This document shows positions 25,565 through 34,822 of a DNA stretch of 48,372 nucleotides, in pieces. A model generated the notes under the pieces. It saw only the letters and a program-made list of their open reading frames with translations, was not told where the DNA came from and did no database searches. The translations under genes were made by a program, and so were the position numbers. The stretch is taken from contig NZ_MAYT01000009.1 of the NCBI RefSeq assembly GCF_001685015.1, positions 1 to 48,372 on the forward strand, written 5' to 3'. Each line of letters begins with the position of its first letter. The first letter of the stretch is position 1. This DNA is from Pseudobacillus wudalianchiensis. Lineage in GTDB: Bacteria > Bacillota > Bacilli > Bacillales > Domibacillaceae.

Positions 25565-27001
25565 CACAGCTAAAAGATATTCCCACGTTTTTAAGGTGGA
25601 CGAGATGCTTAAATGTTCATTGGGTGTATGACTGTTATAAACATCAGGGCCAATAGATATAGCATCAAAGTCCATCTTTTCTAAAAATAAACCGCATTCA
25701 AGCCCGGCATGAATTGCAATCGACTCGATATTTTCGCCGTATTTTTCCTTATAAACCATCTCAAAAAGGGATTTGATTTTAGAATCAGGGTTATACGGCC
25801 ATTCTGGATAATCATATCCAAATGTCACTTCACTTCCGAGAACATTTGCAAGTATTTTCATTTCATTGATCATTTTATCTTTTAAACTTTTTTCAGAACT
25901 TCGAATGAAACTTTCGAAGGTAATGGCTGTAGCATAAGTGTTTACTACACCCAAGCTAGCGGAACTCTCTACTAAGCCAGGGAAATCCAAGCTCATATTT
26001 TCTACACCGCTTGGTAATAAGAGCAATGCAGCTATTAATTTTTCAGTTGTTTCCTTTGAAAATACTTTCAGGAAAACTTCTTCTTCCTTTGTAACTTGTG
26101 CAAAAACTTGTCCATCGGAGTGCCTTAATTCATTCTTAAAGATTTGGTTCCATTGCTCCACTTCAGCCTCTAACTGACCAATTTTTTCGGCCTGAATTAG
26201 AACGAATGCTTCGGCCTCTCGCGGAATGGAAGTATCTTTTGTACCACCGGCCAACCCTGCTAGGGAAAAATCCATTTTTGCGGATAACCTTTGTAAAATA
26301 CGTCCCAAAAGCTTGATAGAATTCCCTCGACCTTGATTGATACAAAGACCCGAGTGGCCGCCTTTTAATCCACCAATATGAATTCGACAGAGAATTTTAT
26401 TTTTGGCCGCTTCATTCCAAATAATTGGGACCGTAAACGTGCTAGCAATCCCGCCTGAACCACTGACCAGCAGTTTTCCAAATTCATCTGAGTCCAGATT
26501 GATTAATATGGTTCCGTTCAGATGGGAGATGTCTAATTCACGGGCACCTTTCATTGTCAATCTACCTTCTGTTGTAAGGATCACTTCTAGATTTGGATGA
26601 GGGATTCGATTAGAGCTCAATAATGAAAGAGAGTAGGCGAGAGCAATCCCGCTATTTGCACCTAGTGTCGTTTCTGTTGCATAGAGCATGTCCCCTTCAA
26701 TTCTTAATTGGAGAGGGTCTTTTGCAAAGTCATGTTCGGCATCCTCATTTTTGTCCTCAATCATGTCCATTGGACCTTGAATAATGACAGTAGGGGCCTG
26801 TTCATATCCTGATGTGGCCTGCTTTTTGATCGTAATATTTAATGCCTGATCTTGGATGACTTCTAAATGATGATCTTTTGCAAACTGAACCAAAAAATCA
26901 CTTATTTCTTTTTCCTGACCAGATCGTCGTCTTATTTTAGATACTTCAGCAAAATAGTGAAATACGGTAAATTGTGTTAGTTCATGTAATCTGCTAAACA
27001 A
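25487..27001 (-). CDS. PepD paralogue lacking metal ligands (pseudoenzyme)
   Basis: A full-length M20C/PepD homologue of about 504 residues, aligning end to end with the intact PepD at 20832-22301. The catalytic machinery is altered: His77 is Pro (QGPMDMI), Asp116 is Asn (LGANSGI), and Glu146/Glu147 are Gly/Arg (TTEGRLT). Asp79, Asp170, GGHSG and the C-terminal His (HTPNEH) are kept. It should bind metal poorly and not hydrolyse peptides. There are no stops or frameshifts, which argues against simple decay. TTG at 27001 is preferred because AAAGGAG lies 7 nt upstream. It runs about 16 residues past the usual end, into the antisense of the pucR-type gene. A ligand-sensing or regulatory role is inference. 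Confidence 0.85.
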   Translation of the reverse strand: MFSRLHELTQFTVFHYFAEVSKIRRRSGQEKEISDFLVQFAKDHHLEVIQDQALNITIKKQATSGYEQAPTVIIQGPMDMIEDKNEDAEHDFAKDPLQLRIEGDMLYATETTLGANSGIALAYSLSLLSSNRIPHPNLEVILTTEGRLTMKGARELDISHLNGTILINLDSDEFGKLLVSGSGGIASTFTVPIIWNEAAKNKILCRIHIGGLKGGHSGLCINQGRGNSIKLLGRILQRLSAKMDFSLAGLAGGTKDTSIPREAEAFVLIQAEKIGQLEAEVEQWNQIFKNELRHSDGQVFAQVTKEEEVFLKVFSKETTEKLIAALLLLPSGVENMSLDFPGLVESSASLGVVNTYATAITFESFIRSSEKSLKDKMINEMKILANVLGSEVTFGYDYPEWPYNPDSKIKSLFEMVYKEKYGENIESIAIHAGLECGLFLEKMDFDAISIGPDVYNSHTPNEHLSISSTLKTWEYLLAVLKEIHAIELIGPQSKFNTDPPLWIG

Positions 27002-27134
27002 GATGGACACTCCTTTATCAACAACTTAAGCCATTCCATTGTAACAAAAAGGAGTAAAGTCTTTCATTGTTTATTACAGTTTTACATCCTATTAAGTCTG
27101 GCCAGTCACCCTCCCTTCTTTATTCTATCTTACC

Positions 27135-27159
27135 AGAATTATCTGATAATTCTAAACGT
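27135..27159. promoter_or_regulatory. Palindrome upstream of the PepD-like gene
   Basis: AGAATTATC-T-GATAATTCT is a perfect 9-bp inverted repeat, and ATAATTCTAAACGT (27146-27159) recurs exactly at 43028-43041 in front of the other PucR-type regulator. It lies about 135 nt upstream of the PepD-like gene. Candidate shared operator. The rest of 27002-27535 is AT-rich and without a gene. Confidence 0.35.
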
Positions 27160-27535
27160 ACAAAACGCTAAAGAAATTCCAGTAAAATTCATACAAAGTG
27201 TCGGAGTGATGTCAGTTCGATAAAATTCATGAGGTGACAGGTACTACAAGAATTTTGTTTGAATAAAAATAAAATTTTAAAACCAACTTAAGCCATAAAA
27301 ATATAAAATTATTTTATTATTAATCTATTGGAGACTTGGAAATGCGAATAATAAGGTGTCACTTTAAGCGTTATTTTGCATTATAAATATAAAAAAGCTA
27401 TCTCCTTTTGGGACGGGACTAACCCCATAAAGTGAGACAAATAAAAAACACCCTTAAGTTGAAAACGGGTATGGAAGGAAAAAATGACAAGACCAAGGCC
27501 TCAAATCACATATTAATTTTTCCCTCCGCCAAAAA

Positions 27536-28526
27536 TTACTCTTCCCAATTCCTTTCTGCAAGGATGCGCAATATAACCTCCTGCATGCTGATTCCTTCCC
27601 CTTCTGCTTCCTTTTTAATCTTTTCTTTCAGGTTTTTCGAGAGCGAAATAGTGAGGGTTTCCATATCTGTCTCGATAAAAAGGTATCCTTCTTTGTCATA
27701 TTGAAGGGACCCTTTTGCTACATATCTGTCTAGGAAGCGGAAGAGGTGCTCGGGCACTTCTTTTAGTACGGTCTTCTTTATATGGATTTCCACTTCATTC
27801 AAAGCATCGTAATCAGTTGGGGTGAAATGAAGTAGTAGATTTGAAAGTTCATATTGTTGGTAGACAATATCAAAAAACTCCATCGTTAACGGATGTTTAG
27901 CCGGCAAAACCATTTTTAGAAATCCCGGGCCCGTGTTCGGTTTTCCATAATTCAGTTCATAAGACGGCTTCAGTTCTTCTTTGAAAACTCCTTCCTCATA
28001 AGATTTGATTTCATGCGTGTCGGGAAACAAGAATGCCATCTGCCACCTGAATCGAATACCAGCCGAGCCTCTCTTCCCTCTTTTGTCGAGAACTTCTGGA
28101 AGAAAGCGATATTTCTCTCCTTATCATAATAGTCCCTCCTTTTTAAACGCTCGGATTGAAGATAAGCAGCATTTTCGCCTGCGAACTGCTCGAGATCTAT
28201 CGGGTTAATATAAAAAATCTGTCGGCCACGGTACGTTCCTTGTATGGCTGGAATGGTTCCCTCCTTCACCAGCTTATGCAGCGTAGAGCGGGAAACGCCT
28301 AGGAATTTCGCAGCCTCTGTTGTGGTGAGTCCTAATTTTTTCTCCTGTTTTCTTGCCAGTTCCTCCACTTGTTCTTTTGGGAACACCCGTGTGTTCAGCA
28401 TTCTCCATTTATGGTCTGGAAGCGAGACTAATATGCCTTTTTGGATATAGTTATAGATTGTGGCCTTTGACTTATTGAGAAGTTTCGCCGCTTCCTCGGT
28501 CGTATAATATTTTTTTCTTCGGTCAT
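27536..28526 (-). pseudogene. Double-HTH (excisionase-like) DNA-binding protein, two frameshifts
   Basis: Three frames join into one protein of about 330 residues. The first piece starts at ATG 28526 after AGAGG and encodes MTEE; one missing A in a run of seven shifts it into YYTTEEAAKLLNKSKATIYN, the first MerR/excisionase-type HTH. The second HTH is LTTTEAAKFLGVSRSTLHKL with GRQIFYINPIDLEQF. A second one-base shift near 28045 leads from VFDSGG to MAFLFPDTHEIKSYEEGVFK. The C-terminus (LTISLSKNLKEKIKKEAE...MQEVILRILAERNW) resembles a ribbon-helix-helix. It is divergent from the tyrosine recombinase at 28935, suggesting a recombination-directionality or regulatory partner (inference). Confidence 0.65.
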
Positions 28527-28934
28527 TCTTATCCCTCTTTCCTCATTTGTTCCCAGAGCGTGTCTCACAAATTTTCTCTTCTATGTATAGTTGGAGCTCT
28601 TTCTTCTAAGGTACTTTTTTCATTTTAAACAAAAAACTGTTCTTTTTTATTTGCTTATTTATATTTCTTTCTTTACACTATAATTTTTAATATTGTTCTT
28701 TTCAATTCATATAGTTAAAAACAATAAATTATTATTTATTTTATTAAAACGTTAAATATAAAAATAAAATAATAACTATAATATTAAATAAATAAACAAA
28801 GAAGATATTTTTTATATGTATTGGAATATTGATTTTTTTGAATCATTAGTAAAACAGGATTATAATTATAGATGGATAAAAAATTTATATTTTAAAATAA
28901 AGTAAATAAAAACGAAAAGAGGAAAAAATACATA
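28527..28934. other. Very AT-rich divergent intergenic region
   Basis: About 400 nt of almost pure A/T between the double-HTH gene and the recombinase. Promoters for both and binding sites for the HTH protein would be expected here, but composition is so skewed that I cannot single any out. Confidence 0.4.
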
Positions 28935-30070
28935 ATGAAACCATTATCTATGCCTGAAAATAAATTGACTCTTTTCAAGAACACTGAAGATATGGACTAC
29001 TCTTTATTGCTTCAGATAAAGGAACAGTCGGAAAAACAGGGAGAAGCGCCTTTTTCCCAATTTGATGATAGGGATATGCTGGCTTACTTTTTGTATCAGC
29101 AAACAAACATCGATCAAAAGAAAAACAAATCTGAGAGAACGATCAAGGAGTATCAGCGGGAACTTACTATGATGGTCGAACACATGCTTCGATATGCAGA
29201 TGAAATGGATCTTGATATCGACAGAATTATTGAAGGGTCCTTGTTCAAAAGTTTAAGCAAGCGACATTTAAGGAGATATCAAGCGTGGGTAGTGGAGCGG
29301 TGCCCTCACGTTATAGAAAAAGGACCTTATTCCCCTGCAACCGTTGCCCGGAAAACAGTCATTTGGAAAAGCTTCTTCTCTTTCCTTCACCGGTCGGGCT
29401 ATATTAAGGAAGCCGTCCACGAGGGATTGCTCAGTGCCACGGTCCGAAAAGAAGACCGGCCCAATCGAGACTTAGGGCCAAACGAGGTCGTCCAGCTGCT
29501 GGATTATTTTAAACAGGAGAATCACTCGGTTATTTTCGGCCTTATGCATATACTGGTAGCAACCGGTTTACGTAATGAAGAGTTATGTAAATTCAAGGTT
29601 TCTGACGTGAAATATGACAGCCTGTTCGGAGAGTATTACCTGTCTGTGTGGGGAAAAGGCAACAAGCACCGTTCTATTCCTCTGAAACCAAAAGTGGTGG
29701 AAAGTAGTCGTCGTTATAGAGAAGCAAGACTCTTGGATACCCATTTTTCAGAGAGCGATGATTCGCCCCTCTTCCCTACAAGTACCGGAAATGCTTTTTC
29801 TCCCTCTTATCTCTCTCAATATTTAGGGAAGGCGATTGAACGGACAGGTCTTTCCTTTTTGCAGAATCGGAGCTGCCGGATCACAGCCCACACATTTCGG
29901 CACAGTTTTGCCATTATATCAAGAAGAGCTGGCGCAGATATTTATAAATTATGCGAAGCCTAGGGCATGAAAAAATCGAAACAACCATGATTTATCTGGA
30001 GAAAATATTCGAACGTGAACAGCACGCTATTCACGACTGGAAAAATGGCATATTAGGAGACTATATATAA
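28935..30070 (+). pseudogene. Tyrosine recombinase, frameshifted before the catalytic Tyr
   Basis: A phage-integrase-type recombinase of about 378 residues with a core-binding domain (SERTIKEYQRELTMMVEHML) and catalytic domain. First Arg (ATGLRNEEL), Lys (WGKGNKHRS) and box II (HTFRHSF) are intact. At about 29950 the frame goes to a stop after DIYKLCEA. One extra A would give DIYKIMRSLGHEKIETTMIY, supplying the second His and the Tyr nucleophile, then on to a TAA at 30068-30070. As sequenced, the main product lacks the nucleophile. GAGG lies 12 nt before the ATG. The lesion is again one base in an A run. Confidence 0.75.
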
Positions 30071-30199
30071 TATAATAGAAGAAACTCGTCAAAAAAAGAA
30101 GAGATTAACGTATGTAGCTCTTTATAAGAATGTAAAAGAAGCGGTGGAACTAGCCGGGAAGAATTCAAAAATCAGACCCATTGATTTCGTCCGCTGATG

Positions 30200-30319
30200 C
30201 TAAAAAATGACGTATCGATGGCTGTCTTTAAAGGTTGGTCTGCACGCTCCAATATCTCTACCACCAATATGTATTTGGAACGTGCGAACCAAGAGAAAAT
30301 GCATTTCGCGTCTATATAA
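30200..30319 (+). pseudogene. Second integrase C-terminal scrap
   Basis: The frame reads LKNDVSMAVFKGWSARSNIS, TTNMYLERANQEKMHFASI, stop. The NISTTNMYLER block is a tyrosine-recombinase C-terminal motif with its Tyr. A stop lies just upstream and nothing else of the enzyme is present. Confidence 0.4.
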
Positions 30320-30370
30320 AGTGAAGTTATTCTAAATAGTGGTCACTTTTGGTGATGCTGAGAGAGCCCT

Positions 30371-30425
30371 AATTTTGCATCGAAATTTAATTTTACGTAG
30401 AAAACGTATTACTCGATGCAAAATT
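30371..30425. repeat. 13-bp inverted repeat
   Basis: AATTTTGCATCGA (30371-30383) and TCGATGCAAAATT (30413-30425) are perfect mirror copies 29 nt apart, directly after the integrase scrap. Possible recombinase arm sites or an element end; not determined. No gene is accepted in 30320-30555. Confidence 0.35.
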
Positions 30426-30555
30426 GTCCGTTATATTAATGAGTCACTATTTATAGTTGTTCGATGTAAAAGTTATCTCTTAGTTGATGGTTATATTTAT
30501 ATTAATTTTGAATTCTGCACAATATGTTTTTCGATAAAATTATGATTAATGAATT

Positions 30556-30830
30556 TTAATTGATGGTAGACAGACTCGTCCCGTAAAGCAATCTATCCTT
30601 TTTAATGATATGCATCGCCTCTATTCCCGAAAGAATAGATTTAGCTGTATGGAAAGATTTCAATCCTAACATCTTACGAACTCTCTCTGTTTAAAAAACG
30701 ATTATCTTGTTCCACAATGTTATTAAGATATTTTACCTACCTTATTTGGATGCCTGCAGACATCTTTTTCTCTTTCTTCATCTTTTCAATATCCATAGGA
30801 TAACTGGATTTTTTCTACTGTGATAACATG
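30556..30830 (-). mobile_element. IS6-family transposase remnant
   Basis: Minus-strand pieces in more than one frame read SSYPMDIEKMKKEKK, then VKYLNNIVEQDNRF, then VRKMLGLKSFHTAKSILSGI and EAMHIIKKDRLLYGTSLST. This is the C-terminal half of an IS6 (IS240-like) transposase with at least two frameshifts. The catalytic Glu (VEQDNRF) survives, but the element is dead. A related scrap lies at 10196-10330. Confidence 0.7.
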
Positions 30831-30863
30831 GGACTTTGAAACATGAAAAGATAACTCCACACT

Positions 30864-33146
30864 TTAAGCGAGATCTTTTCTAACTCCATCCTTTAACCAT
30901 TTCGCAGTCACTGTCTCTGCGTTTAGCATTTCTTCCGGTGTGCCTTCGAATATAATTTGCCCACCGCCTTGTTTTCCTCCCCCCGGACCCATTTCTATTA
31001 TCCAGTCGCTCGCCGCTATAAAGTCTAAATTGTGTTCGATTACTATGACAGAGTTGCCTCTGTTCACAAGCTTTTGAAATACATCCAAAAGTTTTTCATC
31101 ATCTTCTGCGTGTAATCCTAAGGATGGTTCGTCTAACAAGTAGATTTGGCCTTCCTTTTGTAATTGGTTCGCGAGTTTTAGACGTTGGGTTTCTCCTCCG
31201 CTCAAAGAACTTGTCGTCTGTCCTAAGGTCAAATAACCTAACCCTACGTTCCTTAGCGTATTCACTCTGTTTAGGATTTTTTGCTGTATAAAATAATCGG
31301 CAGCTTCATCTATTGTTAACTGTAATATCTCAATAATATTTTTATTCTGATACCGATATGACAGTGCTTCGTCTGAGTATCTCGTACCACCGCATGCTTC
31401 GCATGGAATTGTCACTGGATCTGCAAATGCTACCTCAGGTGTAAGAACTCCTTTTCCCTTACAGACAGGACATGCTCCTAAGGAGTTAAAACTGAACAAA
31501 CCTGCCGGCTGTCCCGTTGCTTTTGCAAATGCTGCGCGAATGTCATCCATTATTCCCATATATGTAGCCATGGTGGAACGGTTGGAAATTCCGATACCAC
31601 CTTGTCCTACCGTTATGGATTCTGGATATCTTTCCTTGAATGCTTCTAAAATTAAGGAGCTTTTGCCTGAACCAGATATCCCGCAGACAGTGACTAAGAC
31701 TTCTTTAGGGATATCTACATTCACATCTTTCAAATTGTTGTTCTTTGCTTCTCTTATTGTAAAATATCCTTTACCATCCCTTGTGGTTTTGTTTATATTT
31801 AGTTTATGCTTCAAGGCGTTTGCTGTTGGAGAGTTTTTTAATCCTTCTAATTGTCCTTGGTAGACAACTTTTCCTCCATTCACCCCTGCACCTGGACCCA
31901 TCTCTATTACTTCATCAGCTACTTTTATTACAGATAGATTATGTTCGATTACGATTACGGTATTATGCTGCTCTCTTATCCTTTTTAGCATTTGAATTAA
32001 CATATTCACTTCTTCCGGATGGAGCCCCGCACTTGGTTCATCGAAAATGTAGGTAATATTATTTAAACTGCTCCCTAAATGGCGGGCAATTTTTACACGT
32101 TGAGCTTCACCTCCGGAAAGGGTGCCCACTTTTCTTGTCAGACTCAAATACCCTAATCCCATGTCGACTAATTGTTTTATATACGGGATTGCTTGTTTGG
32201 CTATCGATTCTCCCATAGGGTCTTTTATTTTCTTTAGTTCTTCAAGTATTTCCGGAAGTTCTAATTGATCGTATTCTGCGATATTTAAGCCATTTATTTT
32301 GCATTCTAATACCTCTGGGTTTAGGCCTGAACCTTGGCATGTTGGACATAATGAATGTGTTGACACTGCTAATACATCATCTTGGGATACTTGTTTTAGT
32401 TTTGAGATATCCCTATTTATATAGACGCGCGTAAATCTGGGCAATAACCCATCCCACTCTGCATTGTGCGGTCCATTTTTTGTGTGAAACGGCGCATAAG
32501 CTCTTTCACCTTCCCGGGGACCGTATAATAGCAGGTGGAGGTCTTCTTCTGAGTAGTCCTTTAAGGGTTTGTCCGGATCAAATAATCCGCAGGTCATCAT
32601 CCAATTACCTTGCCAACCTGAAGGAGATAAAGGCTTAAATTTAACAGCATATTCCCGAAGCGACTTATCGAAATCAATCAACTTATTTACATCTGGAGCA
32701 ATCACTTCCCCAAATCCACCACATTCCGGACATCTACCAAAGGAACTTTGACTAGAAAAATCGTTAGCAGAACCTATCGGTGGTTGTCCTATTCTCGAGA
32801 ACAAAAGTCTAATTAGTGGATCTATATCCATATAGGTGCCTACTGTTGAACGGGAATTGCCTCCTATAGGTCTTTGCTCTACCACTATCACCGGACTTAA
32901 GTTTTGCATAAGATCGGCGTAAGGTCTTTCGTACCTTGGCATTTGATTTCTGACATAGAGAGGATAGTTCAAAGTCATTTGTCTTCTGCTTTCTGTTGCT
33001 AACGTATCAAAAACAACTGAGCTTTTACCTGATCCCGAAAGACCAGTAAATACAACAATTTTTTCTTTAGGTATGTTTAAGTCTATACTTTTTAGATTAT
33101 TTTCTTTAAGCCCTCTTAAGATTATTTCATCTTTTCTTTCCGACAT
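30864..33146 (-). CDS. UvrA-like ABC protein, short form
   Basis: A 760-residue UvrA-family ABC ATPase with two nucleotide-binding halves: Walker A GLSGSGKSS and GISGSGKSS, signatures LSGGEAQR and LSGGETQR, and Walker B YIFDEPSAGLHP and YLLDEPSLGLHA. CxxC zinc modules are visible (CPECGG, CPTCQGSG, CPVCKGKG). Canonical UvrA is about 940-960 residues, so this belongs to the short UvrA paralogues that lack most of the UvrB-binding insertion. Those are linked to drug or DNA-intercalator tolerance rather than core excision repair. The ATG at 33146 is chosen because AAAGGA sits 7 nt upstream. It stands alone. Confidence 0.85.
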   Translation of the reverse strand: MSERKDEIILRGLKENNLKSIDLNIPKEKIVVFTGLSGSGKSSVVFDTLATESRRQMTLNYPLYVRNQMPRYERPYADLMQNLSPVIVVEQRPIGGNSRSTVGTYMDIDPLIRLLFSRIGQPPIGSANDFSSQSSFGRCPECGGFGEVIAPDVNKLIDFDKSLREYAVKFKPLSPSGWQGNWMMTCGLFDPDKPLKDYSEEDLHLLLYGPREGERAYAPFHTKNGPHNAEWDGLLPRFTRVYINRDISKLKQVSQDDVLAVSTHSLCPTCQGSGLNPEVLECKINGLNIAEYDQLELPEILEELKKIKDPMGESIAKQAIPYIKQLVDMGLGYLSLTRKVGTLSGGEAQRVKIARHLGSSLNNITYIFDEPSAGLHPEEVNMLIQMLKRIREQHNTVIVIEHNLSVIKVADEVIEMGPGAGVNGGKVVYQGQLEGLKNSPTANALKHKLNINKTTRDGKGYFTIREAKNNNLKDVNVDIPKEVLVTVCGISGSGKSSLILEAFKERYPESITVGQGGIGISNRSTMATYMGIMDDIRAAFAKATGQPAGLFSFNSLGACPVCKGKGVLTPEVAFADPVTIPCEACGGTRYSDEALSYRYQNKNIIEILQLTIDEAADYFIQQKILNRVNTLRNVGLGYLTLGQTTSSLSGGETQRLKLANQLQKEGQIYLLDEPSLGLHAEDDEKLLDVFQKLVNRGNSVIVIEHNLDFIAASDWIIEMGPGGGKQGGGQIIFEGTPEEMLNAETVTAKWLKDGVRKDLA

Positions 33147-33279
33147 TTTACTATCCTTTCTGTGCATTAAAGTATTTTTGTCAATCTTCCATTATACCCT
33201 ATTATCTGATAAAAATCATAGATCTAAAACACATAAAACTGCCCTATTTATAATCGGCTTCAATCCTTGATTTAACTTT

Positions 33280-33332
33280 TCATTTTCGCTCCATCATTAC
33301 CACAGCCTCAACATGTGGTGAGTGCTGACGGC
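33280..33332 (-). pseudogene. Possible rRNA-methyltransferase C-terminal scrap
   Basis: Minus-strand frame CRQHSPHVEAVVMMERK then TGA. The HVEAVV ending resembles the C-terminus of RlmD/TrmA-type 23S rRNA uracil methyltransferases. Only about 17 residues are readable, so the call is tentative. Nothing else is seen in 33147-33598. Confidence 0.3.
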
Positions 33333-33641
33333 AAATAAAACAAAAAAATATTCTGTGTGTGCATTCATCTTACCTTACTCATATCACCTTCTTTAGTTTA
33401 AGTTTCATTTATCACAACACAGTTATAATAAGACATCATAAGTATGTGCTAAATGTGCTTTATCTTAATGACTTATTCATACCAATGGTTTCACTGAGAA
33501 CTTCTCTAAAGAGGCATTGGTTTTTATAATCTTGATTATATCAAGGATAGCTAAAGTAGATATATACTGCCCAAAATACTAGAGTTAGTATAGTTTCATG
33601 GACACAGTTTAATTAAGTCCTTACAATTATTTTGAGAGGAT

Positions 33642-33926
33642 GTGTCCGAATTGGAACGTAAGCCTGCAGGCAAAAAATATAATGATGACTTTAAGAAAAC
33701 AATTGTGGATTTATATCATTCCGGCAGCTCAGTTAAAGAATTAAGCAGCGAATATGGCGTATCAGAAGTAACGATTTATAAATGGGTGAAAGACTTTACC
33801 CCCATCAGTTCAGAGAAAGAGGCCCTAATACCGAAAGAGTTAGCGGATATTCAGAAAGAAAACCTTCGGTTAAAACAGGAAGTAGAAATCTTAAAAAAGG
33901 CTATGGCCATATTCGCGAAAAAGTAA
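33642..33926 (+). CDS. IS3-family OrfA (HTH and leucine zipper)
   Basis: A 94-residue OrfA with a HTH_Tnp_1-type DNA-binding domain (KKTIVDLYHSGSSVKELSSE ... VSEVTIYKWV) and a C-terminal coiled-coil heptad run (ELADIQKENLRLKQEVEILK). It binds the element's inverted repeats and forms the N-terminal part of the OrfAB transposase. The slippery A6G at 33893-33899 lies near its end. The start may be GTG 33642 or TTG 33651; the latter is better spaced from GAGAGG. Confidence 0.85.
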   Translation: MSELERKPAGKKYNDDFKKTIVDLYHSGSSVKELSSEYGVSEVTIYKWVKDFTPISSEKEALIPKELADIQKENLRLKQEVEILKKAMAIFAKK

Positions 33927-34801
33927 CCGAAGCAGAGCTTAATGATTTTATCGAGGAACACAAAGGTCAATACTCTATCCAGAAAATGTGCGAAGTACTG
34001 GCCGTGCCAAGAAGCAGCTACTATGATTCCCTTGAAAAAACAACTTCAAAGCGTGCAATAGAAAACCGGGAACTCACGAAGGAAATCCGACGGATTCACC
34101 TGGAAAGTAAGGCTCGTTATGGCGCTCCAAAAATTCATAAAACCTTATTAAACAGAGGGTTTTTCCTAAGCCTAAAGCGCGTCCAGCGCCTAATGAAAAA
34201 GGCCGGCATCCGTTCGATTATCAAGAAGAAGTATCGTCCCTATCCCTCAAAGGAAAAGGTCGTGCAGCTGGACAACCTTTTAAAGCGAGACTTCTCTACC
34301 TGCACAATCAATAAAAAATGGGTGGCGGATATTACCTATATCCCTACGGTAAGAGATGGTTGGTGCTATTTGGCCTCTGTATTGGATCTGCATTCGAAGA
34401 AAATCGTTGGCTATTCTTTTTCTCGTTCTATGACATCTGACTTGGTGATCGAAGCACTTCAAAATGCCTGTTTTTCTCAAAAGCCCCGAAAGGGCTTAAT
34501 TCTTCATACCGATCTTGGCTCACAATATACCAGCAGTGAGTTTACTCAGCATGCTCAAAAACAAGGAATCAAGCAATCTTTCAGCCAGAAAGGCTGGCCT
34601 TATGATAATGCCTGTATAGAGTCATTTCACGCTATATTAAAGAAAGAAGAAGTTTATCATACGCAATACACGGACTATCTAGCTGCAAAGCTGGCCATAT
34701 TTCAGTTTATAGAAGGCTGGTATAACCGAAAGAGAATTCACAGCAGTATTGACTATCAAACACCTCAAGCCATTGAGGATCAAATTAGAAGAACAGCCTA
34801 A
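33782..34801 (+). CDS. IS3-family OrfB transposase (DDE)
   Basis: The transposase catalytic part, in the -1 frame relative to OrfA and probably made as an OrfAB fusion by slippage at AAAAAAG (33893-33899). The frame opens at 33782, but meaningful OrfB sequence begins at about REKVTEAELNDFI. DDE residues are visible: Asp in WVADITYIP, Asp in LHTDLGSQYTS and Glu in NACIESFHAILKKE. The HTH_21 segment (RYGAPKIHKTLLNRG) is complete. No stops, so the element could still be active. Confidence 0.85.
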   Translation: MGERLYPHQFRERGPNTERVSGYSERKPSVKTGSRNLKKGYGHIREKVTEAELNDFIEEHKGQYSIQKMCEVLAVPRSSYYDSLEKTTSKRAIENRELTKEIRRIHLESKARYGAPKIHKTLLNRGFFLSLKRVQRLMKKAGIRSIIKKKYRPYPSKEKVVQLDNLLKRDFSTCTINKKWVADITYIPTVRDGWCYLASVLDLHSKKIVGYSFSRSMTSDLVIEALQNACFSQKPRKGLILHTDLGSQYTSSEFTQHAQKQGIKQSFSQKGWPYDNACIESFHAILKKEEVYHTQYTDYLAAKLAIFQFIEGWYNRKRIHSSIDYQTPQAIEDQIRRTA

Positions 34802-34822
34802 GACTTAACTTTTTTGTGTCCA

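Larger units (their letters stand above)
33599..34822 (+). mobile_element. IS3-family insertion sequence, apparently intact
   Basis: A 1224-bp element with ends TGGACACA...TGTGTCCA, and inner matches extending to about AGTTAAGTC. It encodes orfA and orfB overlapping in a -1 arrangement with an A6G slippery site. No short target duplication is visible at these boundaries, so it may have lost flanks by recombination or be off by a few bases. It lies between the UvrA-like gene and a hypothetical gene and interrupts no recognisable gene. Confidence 0.8.

Noticed and set aside
30339-30545. 68-codon plus-strand frame
   Set aside because: It spans the 13-bp inverted repeat and AT-rich DNA and has no start signal.
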